Shown here: in pieces, positions 12,358 to 21,392 of the stretch
Numbering within the stretch: the stretch's first letter is position 1
Layout: the number at the start of each line of letters is the position of its first letter
Assembly (NCBI GenBank): GCA_016758965.1
Contig: JAEPRB010000330.1
Coordinates: 1-36,462, forward strand
Direction: 5' to 3'
From: Circinella minor
Taxonomy: Eukaryota > Mucoromycota > Mucoromycetes > Mucorales > Lichtheimiaceae
Length of the DNA: 36,462 nt
Notes under the pieces: generated by a model
The model's input: only the letters and a program-made list of their open reading frames with translations
Told to the model about the DNA's origin: nothing
Database searches by the model: none
Position numbers and translations under genes: made by a program

Positions 12358-13204
12358 TAGTTCTTTCAAATGAATTGTCTTCTTCTTTTCTTTGTTGCGG
12401 TGAATGAAAAGGGGTTTTGTGGTTGTTGATGATGATAATGGTCCAATAGTAAATTTGGTGATAAACTATGCTCCTTTGATATCCCCTTCTACTTGTTGAA
12501 CACAAGTTTTTTGTTGCTTTTGTTCATTATTATTATTTCCAGTGTATTCCTTTTTGTCTTTTCCCTGTTGTTGTTGTTGAGTCATCAACAAAATGTCATT
12601 TTCCTCCTTCTTCTTTTCTTCAGAGACAATGATTATACTTTCTTTTTCCTCATTTTTATGTTTTTGATTTTCAATAATATAACTTTTATTGTTGTTGCTG
12701 TCTTCTAAAAATAATAATGAACCTCTTCTGTTACTATTATTATCAGTGTTACTCGTTGTTGTCAACTTTTCTTTTGTTAATAGACAATTTGGTTGTTGTT
12801 GTTGGGAATGGTGTTGTAGTTCCTTGAAATCAGAAGATTCCTCGCTTAAACTTGGTTCCTTGATACTACTATAACTTAATCTTGAGAGTACGTATTTCAG
12901 TATATAGAGAGTAAAATAGCTTTTGCCTTTAAGGAAATAATAGAATATTTTTATTTTAAAATGTATACCTGGGTGATGAAATACCACATCCATCAATAGC
13001 ACTATCACGAGGCATAGTAATAGTATCTAAAGTGGTTTTTCTTGCTGTAGTTGTTATCTTACTACCATTAATAACGATATTAGTTTTATCTACTGCAATT
13101 CCGAATATTCTTTCACTAATCACCCAAGTGGTTGGAAGTGTTGGAAACGTGTTTTTAATCCTTTCACTTTTTCCTTCAGCTTTTTTCTTTTTAAAGAAAA
13201 ACAT
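12358..13204 (-). pseudogene. 5' part of a split low-complexity gene, inverted between the two TIR elements
   Basis: On the minus strand, exon 1 starts at an ATG at 13204 and runs to about 12969. A GT-AG intron of about 90 bp (GTATAC donor, CTCAAG acceptor) separates it from exon 2. Splicing restores one frame: GCGISSPR joins LSYSSIKEPSL. The first ~90 residues are ordinary in composition and I do not recognise the family. The rest is rich in Gln, Asn, Ser and Glu. The main frame stops at 12466, but a neighbouring frame carries on with RKEEDNSFERT up to the edge of the TIR element at 12357, so at least one frameshift is present. The apparent continuation lies on the plus strand beyond 13962. 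No function can be assigned. Confidence 0.55.
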
Positions 13205-13358
13205 GATTTGATAATAATATGAAGTTATATGTGTATATAAAAAATATGAAGAAGAAAGAAATGATTATATTTATGTTAGAATTGTTTTTTTGTTATAAGA
13301 AAAAAACGTAAGAGAAGAACGAAGGGGTGATGGTTAGTTAGATTGGAACCCTGTTTCC

Positions 13359-13461
13359 TATGGAATTTTCTTTTTGAACAATGATATTTGCTATTATTTA
13401 TTACGGGAACGGTCAAAATATTATTATTGTTATGAAATAATATAGGAAATGTTGTAGCATA
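13359..13461 (+). repeat. 103-bp dispersed repeat, copy A
   Basis: Direct repeat of 15771-15874 with only a handful of differences by eye. The similarity stops where the right TIR element begins. In the pre-inversion arrangement it would lie upstream of the split gene. Confidence 0.85.
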
Positions 13462-13462
13462 T

Positions 13463-13962
13463 ACACCGCGGCTAAAACGAGTACTAGAAATAAATGGATT
13501 TCCATGAATCTGCATGATCACTAACGACATGAATCTCCATGAAAAGTTACACTTCATGCGGATTCATAGATCAACGAGGATTATAGATATTCATATATAT
13601 TTATAAATTAATAAGCAATAGATTTATTCAGGTTCATAGATTTTCAGCACGTACTTTTTTAATGATATATATTTTACTTTATTAACATATACATTATACT
13701 GAGTGGCTATAACATGGTTGAAACCACGTCTACTATATTATGATAGGCACTTTGAATAATAAAATTTTCTTTTTCTGGGTCATTAACTATATGAGACGAT
13801 GAGAAAAGTAGTAAAAGAAGTGCGTGGGAATACTACTTCTCATCAAACGATCATGGGTTCACAAAGTATAAGTATGCGATTTCATAGATTATCACTCATA
13901 TTTACAAAACATTCATATTCATAGAGAATTAGGTAATTGCATGTAACTTTTAGCCGTGGTGC
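13463..13962 (-). mobile_element. ~500-bp TIR element, right arm of the inverted repeat
   Basis: Reverse complement of 11858-12357 with two mismatches by eye (CACCGCGG instead of CACCACGG at one end, AAAGTTAC instead of AAAATTAC-type near the other). In the present arrangement its flanks do not give a clean TA duplication. The right flank does, if paired with the inverted inner flank of the left copy. Confidence 0.85.
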
Positions 13963-14500
13963 TAGTTCTTTAAACAAAACAAGTTCGAGGTCTAATTCTA
14001 TCACTAGTGCTAATAATAGGAGTGATAGTAAAAGTAGTAGTGATGGAAATGATGGCGTATAGTAAAAACGAATTATATGCACCTTTACCCAATATGGAAG
14101 TAGATATCCTACAGCAGCAACAACAACAATACAAATCGTCGCCTTAAAATAATAGTGAAAACAAAAAAATTAATAAAGATATAGTGACAGAAACTGAAAA
14201 AGATGAGCAACAAGAAGAAGAACATCATGATATTACAAACTCAAACTCAATAAAAAGACCATGACTATTATTATTCCAAAACCAACCACTTCCGCTCCCA
14301 CAGATAACAACAGTACTATCACATGGAAATCACCTACAAGACTTAGGGGACCACGAATACCAAGATTGGCAACGAAAAAGATATCACCACCATCACCTCC
14401 ACAGTCACCTATTACTACTTCTACCCCGTCTTCAAGCCATCATCCTACAACACCATTAACACCAAACCAACAGCATCAACGTCAAATAAGAGTTTGTTAG
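13963..14500 (+). pseudogene. 3' part of the split low-complexity gene
   Basis: Starting at the TA beside the TIR element, the plus strand reads SSLNKTSSRSNSITSANN and on through a Ser/Asp-rich stretch to a stop at about 14060. Neighbouring frames then carry a Gln run (LQQQQQQYKSSP), a Glu-rich stretch and a Pro/Ser/Thr-rich block ending at 14500 (KISPPSPPQSPITTS). The composition matches the minus-strand exon 2 of the inverted segment. Removing the element joins NSFERT to SSLNKT in frame. At least two frameshifts and one stop show it is decayed. No recognisable domain. Confidence 0.5.
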
Positions 14501-16495
14501 TTATTAATACTAATACTACAACAAGTACTATTAATAATTATAAGAAGTATAACATTAATAATAATATAAAATACTTACCAAAGTCAATTAATCCATCTCC
14601 AATCATTTATGTTCTATCAAAAAAAAAAGAGGGTGGTAGTGTCAAATGGAGCATATATTTTTTTCATAATACAGAGATTAAAGTTCTGTCTTAAGTGAAC
14701 GTTGTTTTTCATGTGCGGCTATATTCATCACGTAGCATTGTAATCGTTTAATATCAAGTGATCTTTCAAAGTCCTTTATTCTGATCGGTGGTTCAAGTAC
14801 TTTGCTGGTAGAAGTATAAATCTTTGAGACGTATTTGAATATAAATAAGAATAAACAGAAAAGAATTTCTCCTTGTATATATTTTCGGCTTTTTAATAGA
14901 TAGTAGCTATAATTATTCCTCCCTTGTTCTTTTATATATATATATATATAACTCTCTATTCATAAAACGATCTCAATTCGTTGATACATTACCCATTGTG
15001 CTCTTATATTTATAATAAAAATTCCCGTGCATCTTTTCTTCAATTGCAATTGTTCATTGAAACACGTTGCTTTTTACTCTCTTTCAATTGGTTTAAGTAT
15101 AATATTTATTCTGAACATATCGCTATATAATACTTGTATACAAAAAGACAAATCAGCTACTATGAGAATTTTTACATTATAAAATAGCATTTTTTTAATC
15201 GCTAAACGAAAAGTTATTATGGTTACTTTTACTTTGTTTGATTCATTAGAATACAATGACTCTTCCTACTTCAACTGTATTTCTGCCAAAAAAATTACTT
15301 ATACACATATTATCATCCAACCACCCGCATCTGTATCAGTTTCTGTATATGATCCGTCAAAAGCACTAGGTTTGTATAAACACATTCATATGAGGTTCAC
15401 GTATTATTTTTTATGATCATTGATTAGCAGAACGTTGTGCTATGTCGGATAAGAATGAATAATGCACACAAGATTAAACAATACTCTAATACACACACAC
15501 ACACCTCTTTCGATTTATATTACTATTATGTTTTTGTTTGCTATTGATACTGCTATCTTATTTTATTTTTCTTCGGGTAGATTATATAACTTGTGCCAAA
15601 AACACTGGAAACAATAACTATTGAAAAAAAGTGTTCTGGATATGGATTGATATTACGCTTCGTATACTTGGATTTTGGATAATGGATATATGGATAGTAT
15701 GGAATAGCGAGATTATTAGCGTTGTTAATTATGTTATACATATCGTTGCGGTAATGGTAATAAATTATTCTATGGATTGTTTTTTTTTGAACAATGGTAT
15801 TTGCCATTATTTATTATGGGAACGGTCAAAATATCATTATTGTTATGAAATAATATAGGAAATGTTGTAGCATAATAATGTTAGGAATAATATGGTATAA
15901 AAGATATAAGGAACTGGGACGAGTAATAACATTTCGACATCTTTGGGATTAGATCATTTGAAAAACATAGATTTAAAAAGTTTGTGGAATCTTTAAGTTG
16001 AATACAATAATAATAATAATTACATTTATTGACTTGCTACCTGAAAATAAATTAAGAACACGGCATACTTTTTTAATGCAATATTTTTATGCTCTTTCAT
16101 AAGTAGCCTCGTTGACACATTACCACTTTGAATCTATTGGATCCTTGGATAGTCGGATTGGATGGTAAATATATCCATCAGCATCTAAACGTTCGGATGA
16201 GATAATAATGCTAGATCCACACATTCTTTTTTACTATCATTAATCAGCAGAACACTATATTCTGTCAGATAAAAATGAATAATGCCACAACAGTAAATAA
16301 TGCTTTGATATACGCGAAATAAACTTTGTATTATCTGAACAGCCTCCAATATATTGTACTATCTATATTATAAACGAGAGAGAAAAAATATATATTACGA
16401 AGCATTTGTCCAGAAGGGATTGAGTATGTTATTGGATGGAAAATATATCTAGTATACTGATGAAAGAAGGATTCTAAATTAACATGATTATGAGG
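14501..16495. other. AT-rich intergenic DNA with diverged dispersed repeats
   Basis: No gene supported. Contents: an (AT)n run near 14932-14951, a (CA)n run near 15490-15505, repeat copy B (15771-15874), and two diverged copies of an unnamed sequence (about 15411-15490 and 16233-16312) sharing ATCATT, AGCAGAAC and AATGAATAATGC blocks. Short open frames there have no conserved motif. Confidence 0.55.
15771..15874 (+). repeat. 104-bp dispersed repeat, copy B
   Basis: Direct repeat of 13359-13461. Here the sequence continues past the point where copy A is cut by the TIR element, so it approximates the uninterrupted site. Confidence 0.85.
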
Positions 16496-16504
16496 AATCA
16501 AAAC
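16496..16504 (+). repeat. 9-bp target-site duplication, left copy
   Basis: AATCAAAAC immediately before the TIR element, repeated exactly at 17289-17297 immediately after it. Confidence 0.88.
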
Positions 16505-17288
16505 GGGTGGTGTGTTTTTTCAGGTAGATTTCCAACTTTTTGTGTACTTCGCCACCCGCTTTTTGTGTACTTCGCCACTCACTTTAGGTTACACAATATA
16601 ATTTGTATTGTAAAAAAAATAAAGGGTGTTTTTTCAGGTAGTTTTTTTCAGGTAGTTTTTTTTAGGTAGTTTTTTCAAAGGGTGCTTTTTTGTGTATATT
16701 TTTTTGTGTAGTTTATTGTTTTTGCATTTTTCACAACAAAAATTAGCTAATATGAACTACTTTGTCTATTTTAACTAGCCTATCTCGTTTATATTACTTT
16801 ATTACTTACTTTACAACCAATTCTAATGATTGTTCAACATTTCCTATTCACCACATTGTACCCTAAAAAGAGTTTTATTCAAAATAGTTTGACATTTACT
16901 TCGATATCCGATTGAAGCAAACAAATTCACCATAATCACTTTCTCGCTCAATTTAAACAAAATAAAAATTACAACAATCATTAAAACAAATCAGAAGAGA
17001 GATTGTGTACAATATTGTGGAATGCTATATAGCCATCATTAAATTTAAAATAAATAGAATAATAATATATATTTTTATTTGATATTTTTTTAAGCTAATG
17101 TAATTATTAATAATGGGTAAATATATCTTGGCCACTTGATAATGTATATACATTAATGATAAGTAATCAAAATAAAGTAAAAAGAAAAATAATAGGTAAG
17201 CTGACTGCTTTTCCTTGCCAAAAGTGGTCGTTCCTGAAATTTAAAAATCTACCTGAAAATCAAAATCTACCTGAAAAAACACCCACCC
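16505..17288. mobile_element. 784-bp non-autonomous TIR transposon, MULE-like by its 9-bp duplication
   Basis: The ends are inverted repeats of about 25 bp (16505-16530 against 17264-17288), each starting GGGTGG and including TTTTTTCAGGTAGATT. A perfect 9-bp direct repeat, AATCAAAAC, flanks the element. Mutator-like elements typically make 9-bp duplications, so MULE is the best guess; no transposase is present to prove it. The left end contains extra copies of the terminal motif (TTTTTTCAGGTAG around 16627-16675) and a 20-bp unit repeated twice around 16536-16578. The interior is AT-rich and non-coding. Confidence 0.87.
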
Positions 17289-17297
17289 AATCAAAAC
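17289..17297 (+). repeat. 9-bp target-site duplication, right copy
   Basis: AATCAAAAC, identical to 16496-16504. It ends 13 bp before the left end of the DIRS element. Confidence 0.88.
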
Positions 17298-17360
17298 CAT
17301 GCTCGTATCTATTGTCTATCACTAAGTTCCAGACAATTGAGGTAGTCCATCGGACTTACT

Positions 17361-17489
17361 GAACCTGAACTGATAGAGTGCTGTGATCATAATTCTTTCT
17401 TTATTACTGAAACATAACAAATAAAATAAATACATAAATTTTTTTTTTATAAAACTAATGTGAATACTATCATGGAACCTTGATCATTT
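17361..17489 (+). repeat. DIRS left inverted terminal repeat
   Basis: Matches the reverse complement of 28563-28693 almost completely, differing in the length of an A/T run and a few bases. The outer 50 bp (17311-17360) are unique to this end and recur in the internal complementary region. They contain a short hairpin: ATTGTCT at 17311 pairs with AGACAAT at 17331. Confidence 0.92.
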
Positions 17490-17535
17490 TTCTTTCGCTA
17501 CGCCGGTTAGAACCGCTTTCATTGTAAAAATATCC

Positions 17536-18474
17536 ATGTCTGACCAACCTATGACCCCTGATACTACCCAAATCCAACAACTAGTGGAACAGGTGGCACG
17601 CCAACAACAATTGCTTGAAGATCTTTATCAAGCCCACGCAGACACTGTTGTCCCTCCCCCTGTACCACAGGTACCACATGACCTACCTGTTCGCCTGTCG
17701 TTTGACTGGAGCCCTTCACCTACTTTGGTCCAACTGATGCCTACCTTAGAACAAGCTACTTTCACCAGCACGCTCGCCGCCGAGGAGCGCATTCAAGTCA
17801 TTGATCGATATCCACCTATCTGTGGTTTTAACTATAAGGCACCAGCACCTGTTCCTGAGGCAGCCCGTTTGTTTTCCAAACGTCAAGCAGCTGATGATGC
17901 TTCTCTTCATACCTTTCAGTACACCTTGTCGGCAGTACTTCGTCCTTTGGATGTTCTTGGTCATATGCTCTTACTAATTTTGCAACCTGACCAAATCGAC
18001 CACATCTTCGCAATGCTCAATGATATTCGTACTCTCATCCTTCATACTGAGGGTACTATTAATCAAGCTCGCAATCAACTAGCTCTTCGCACGGTTAATC
18101 CTTCCATTCGTTAGCAACCTACTGACTGAGAATATACTATGGCGACTGATACTTTCAAAGAAACTGTTTTACAGCATACGGCGCTTCAAAAAAGTCTTCG
18201 AGATGCTTGATTTTCCTCGGGCAATCGTTTTCGACATGCCAACACGACTCAACCCAACACTTCGACACCAACAACATCATCTTTTTTTCGATCCAGCCCA
18301 TCAGGCGATAGCGGGCATCCCGACACCGGTTTTACAAGAACACCACGGTCAAACAATCCATTTCGCCGCAGCTACCAATCCAACAACTGCAACACCACCA
18401 GCAACAACAGAACCAACCACAACACCGCCAGCAACACTGCTTTCAATACCCGCAACAGGAACAACAACCAGTAG
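17536..18474 (+). pseudogene. DIRS Gag-like ORF1
   Basis: The ATG at 17536 follows the left terminal repeat. The first 192 codons are open. The N terminus is Gln-rich and predicted helical (QLVEQVARQQQLLEDLY, possible coiled coil), followed by a Pro-rich linker and a globular-looking region. In-frame TAG (18112), TGA (about 18127) and TGA (18208) interrupt sequence that stays protein-like, and the frame goes on to TAG at 18472-18474 with an Asn/Arg/Ser-rich tail (RNRNNNQ). The intact protein would be about 310 residues, a basic tail being normal for DIRS Gag-like proteins. The three stops can all be single transitions (CAG to TAG, TGG to TGA, CGA to TGA). The family assignment rests mostly on position; no zinc knuckle is seen. 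Confidence 0.75.
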
Positions 18475-20293
18475 GTGGTCGCCTTCAATACTACTGGAAA
18501 GCTTGGACTCAACTGACACCCAGTCATTGCGTCCATTTGGTAATCAAAGATGCTTTCCGACTACAGTTCTTGACACCTCCACCATTGACATGCCACTATC
18601 AACCTACTATCGCACGATCCCCCCAACAACAAACTCTTCTTCAACAGGAGATCACCGACTTACTACAAAAACAAGCCATAGAACCAGCACCTTCTGGACC
18701 CGGTTTCGCCAGTCCAATGTTTGTTATCCCCAAATGCAATGGCGGGTTTCGGCCCGTTTTCAATCTCAAAAAACTAAATCAATATCTTCATGCACCAAAA
18801 TTCAAAATGGAAACTCTCCAACAAGTGGTAAAAATGATTCAACCCCAAGATTTCCTTACCTCTATTGATTTGGCCGATGCCTTTCTACATATCACAGTAC
18901 ATCCCCACTCACGTCGATACCTTCGTTTCAGATGGAACAACCAGATGTTCCAGTTTCGAACAACTGCATTTGGCCTGTCACAAGTCCCTTAGCTCTCCAC
19001 CAAACTCTGCCAACCAATTCTGAAGTGGGCTCGCAAACAAGGGATACAAGTCATAGCATACTTGGACGATTGGTTAATCATGGGCCACTCTCCTCAACAA
19101 ATGATGAATCACACCCAACAAATCATCTAGAACTTCAAGCATTAGGTTGGATAGTGAACCTGAAGAAATCGAATCTACAACCTTGCCAACAGATCGAGCA
19201 TCTGGGTTATCTTCTCGACACTACCTCCATGACAGTGAAACTTCCCGGGACCAAGCTACGCGACCTTCGCCGGTCGATTCACACCATTCTCAAACAGCCT
19301 TGTCAAACCCCTCACTGAATTCACAGTCTCACAATGCGGATAAAAGCGGCCACCATTGCCTTGTTCCCAGCTCAACTGTACACACGCTCTCTTCTCCAGT
19401 TCAAGATCCAGAATGTACACCACAATCAAGGATGGGATCGCCTATTACCTCTCCCTCAGAATTGTCTCGACGAGTTGACCTGGTGGCACCAGAACTTGAC
19501 CAAGTGGAATGGCCGCTCTCTTCTACCTTTGACTCCCCAACATACCATGTATGTGGACGCAAGCGATTACAGATGGGGCGGCGTGTATCATCAACAAGTA
19601 GTACAAGGCCATTGGACCACCCAGGAACGTGCACAGTCAATCAATTGGCGTGAACTGAAAGCAATTCACCTGATTTTACAGTCGTTTCCTCATCTCACCA
19701 ACACCACCATCTTGATCCGCACCGACAATATGATGGCAAAGAGTTATATCAATCGATATGGCGGAACTCGCTCTCTCTTACTGAACGTCATAGCCACTAC
19801 AATTTGGGAACAATGCAAACACTGCAATCTTTGGATTCAAGCGCAGCACATAGCAGGGATCGACAATGTACAAGCAGACCATGCATCTCGTCACTTCCAT
19901 ACCAAGAACCATTGGCAACTGATCCCAAGAACCTTTCACCACCAAGTCCAATTCCGATGGGGCCCTCACAATGTGGATCTCTTTGCGGACCGGACCAACT
20001 ATCTGCTTCCTCAGTATGTGTCTTGGAAACCGGATCCACAAGCCTTAGCAACAGACGCTTTCAGTCTGTCTTGGACCATATTCAAGAACCCGTATCTCCA
20101 TCCCCCATGGAATCTTATCTTACAAGCACTTCAGAAGATTCAGCACGAACGAATAACGGCGACCATAGTAGTTCCCCATTGGCCGAGTGCGATCTGGTTC
20201 CCACTACTCCAAGCTTTGGCGGTCGAACCTCTACTGATCTTAGTACCACAACATCACATCCAAACGACTTCTCCTTACACTCCTTGGCCTTAG
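18471..20293 (+). pseudogene. DIRS reverse transcriptase / RNase H (pol)
   Basis: The frame is open beside the Gag tail and starts its conserved part with GGRLQYYWKAW, a DIRS pol N-terminal block. RT motifs: FRPVFNLKKLNQ, SIDLADAFLHI, an FGLSQVP block followed by a TAG (18990-18992), and the catalytic AYLDDWL (YLDD at 19059-19070). A frameshift near 19123-19135 moves the reading to the next frame (ALGWIVNLKKSNL, IEHLGYLL), and a TGA at 19316 interrupts it again. RNase H is complete in its four acidic positions: YVDASDYRWGG, INWRELKAI, IRTDNMMAKSY and GIDNVQADHASR. A C-terminal block typical of DIRS pol follows (VDLFADRTNYLLPQYVSW). The pol frame ends at 20293, beside the recombinase frame. 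Role: copying element RNA into DNA before circle formation. Confidence 0.9.
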
Positions 20294-20295
20294 AC

Positions 20296-20954
20296 AAATC
20301 GACATTGGACACTATCCGTTTGGAGACTCTGCGGCGATGATACCAACTGTTAGGTTTCTCTCCTTCAACAATCACCCGTTTTCTGGAAGAAGGTACACAA
20401 GGTTCACAAGGCCGTTCTTATCATCGAGGACAAGATCTTTTCATACATTGGGGGCGCCATTATAATATTGATTTGAACCAGTTTTCTGTCGTCCAGCTTA
20501 TCGAATTCTTGCAGCTAGCTGCTGATTCTGGTTTTGCTCCAAATATGGTCGGCCTGTTTCGCTGGGCGGTTACTGCCTTCCATATTAATTCATCAACTCT
20601 ATCAAGCTCACCAGAACTTCATCAATGTTTGTCACGTCTCAAGAAAAAGGCACCTCCTCTCCCTCTCTCCAAGTCTCCCGTCGATCTCACACCCTCTTTT
20701 ACTTTTCTTCGTTCTATTCCATCTCATTTATCTACCTCTTTAAATCTTTTATCCAAGAAATGTGCTTTTCTTTTGGCTGCTGCCGCCTTTCTACAGCCAT
20801 CAGATTTGCATCGTATCTCCTTGTCCGCCTGTTCTATAGATGACTCTTCACGCTTACATTTGATAATTGTTGTGCCCAAGGAAACACGTAATGGTCGTCA
20901 TATTTACAAGGACTTAATGTTATTACCGCTTACTGACGATGTTGACCTCTGTCC
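20296..20954 (+). pseudogene. DIRS tyrosine recombinase, 5' part
   Basis: A third frame starts beside the end of pol. A TGA at 20338-20340 interrupts it early; from there to 20954 it is open (YQLLGFSPSTITRFLEE, then the helical SAM-like core-binding region). The block LQPSDLHRI resembles the box holding the first catalytic Arg, where related elements usually read RPSDL; the Gln here may be a loss of that residue. The frame is cut at TGTCC, where the nested transposon begins, and resumes at 27874. In DIRS elements this enzyme integrates a circular DNA intermediate. Confidence 0.85.
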
Positions 20955-21326
20955 CATCTGAAAAGTGATTAATGGTTGGGGGATATTTAGAGTGTTTTTG
21001 TAGGTTTCTGATTTATTGGTGATATTTCTAGTCTTTTCAAGATATTTTTAATCTTCATGGAGACAGGAAAGGTTTCCGTAATGACAGAGATATTTGGGAA
21101 GCTTGGAAAGATGATTAAATATTTCAATTGACTCATGGAGCCTTTGGGAAGATACCTAAAGCTGATGTTGAGTAGATGAGATATCTTTGAACATTCATGA
21201 AGGCTATAAAGATTTCTGATGTTCAGAAACGAAAAAATCACTTTGAGGCAGATGCTATGAAAGCAAAGATTCTTTTATTTTTTTTATGTATATACTACAT
21301 ATGCGAAACCAATATCCGAGTATTGC

Positions 21327-21381
21327 GGCTATTACTATTACTATTATTATTACTATTACTATTATTATTACTATTACTATT
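21327..21381 (+). repeat. ATT/ACT trinucleotide microsatellite
   Basis: About 55 bp of CTATTACTATTATT-type repeats just beyond the 3' end of the transposase gene. No coding role is evident. Confidence 0.85.
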
Positions 21382-21392
21382 ATAAAAAAAAA

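Noticed and set aside
12493..12874. Plus-strand Leu/Val/Phe-rich frames
   Set aside because: Antisense to Gln/Asn/Lys-rich coding sequence on the minus strand.
11858..13962. Single foldback transposon of 2.1 kb
   Set aside because: Each arm is a complete element with its own inverted ends, the left arm has its own TA duplication, and the interior is gene sequence that continues outside.
18203..18868. Long Thr/Ser/Pro-rich open frame inside the DIRS element
   Set aside because: It overlaps the Gag tail and RT in a different frame; the RT and Gag frames carry the conserved motifs.
19401..20375. Several minus-strand open frames of 79-87 codons
   Set aside because: Antisense shadows of DIRS RNase H and pol.
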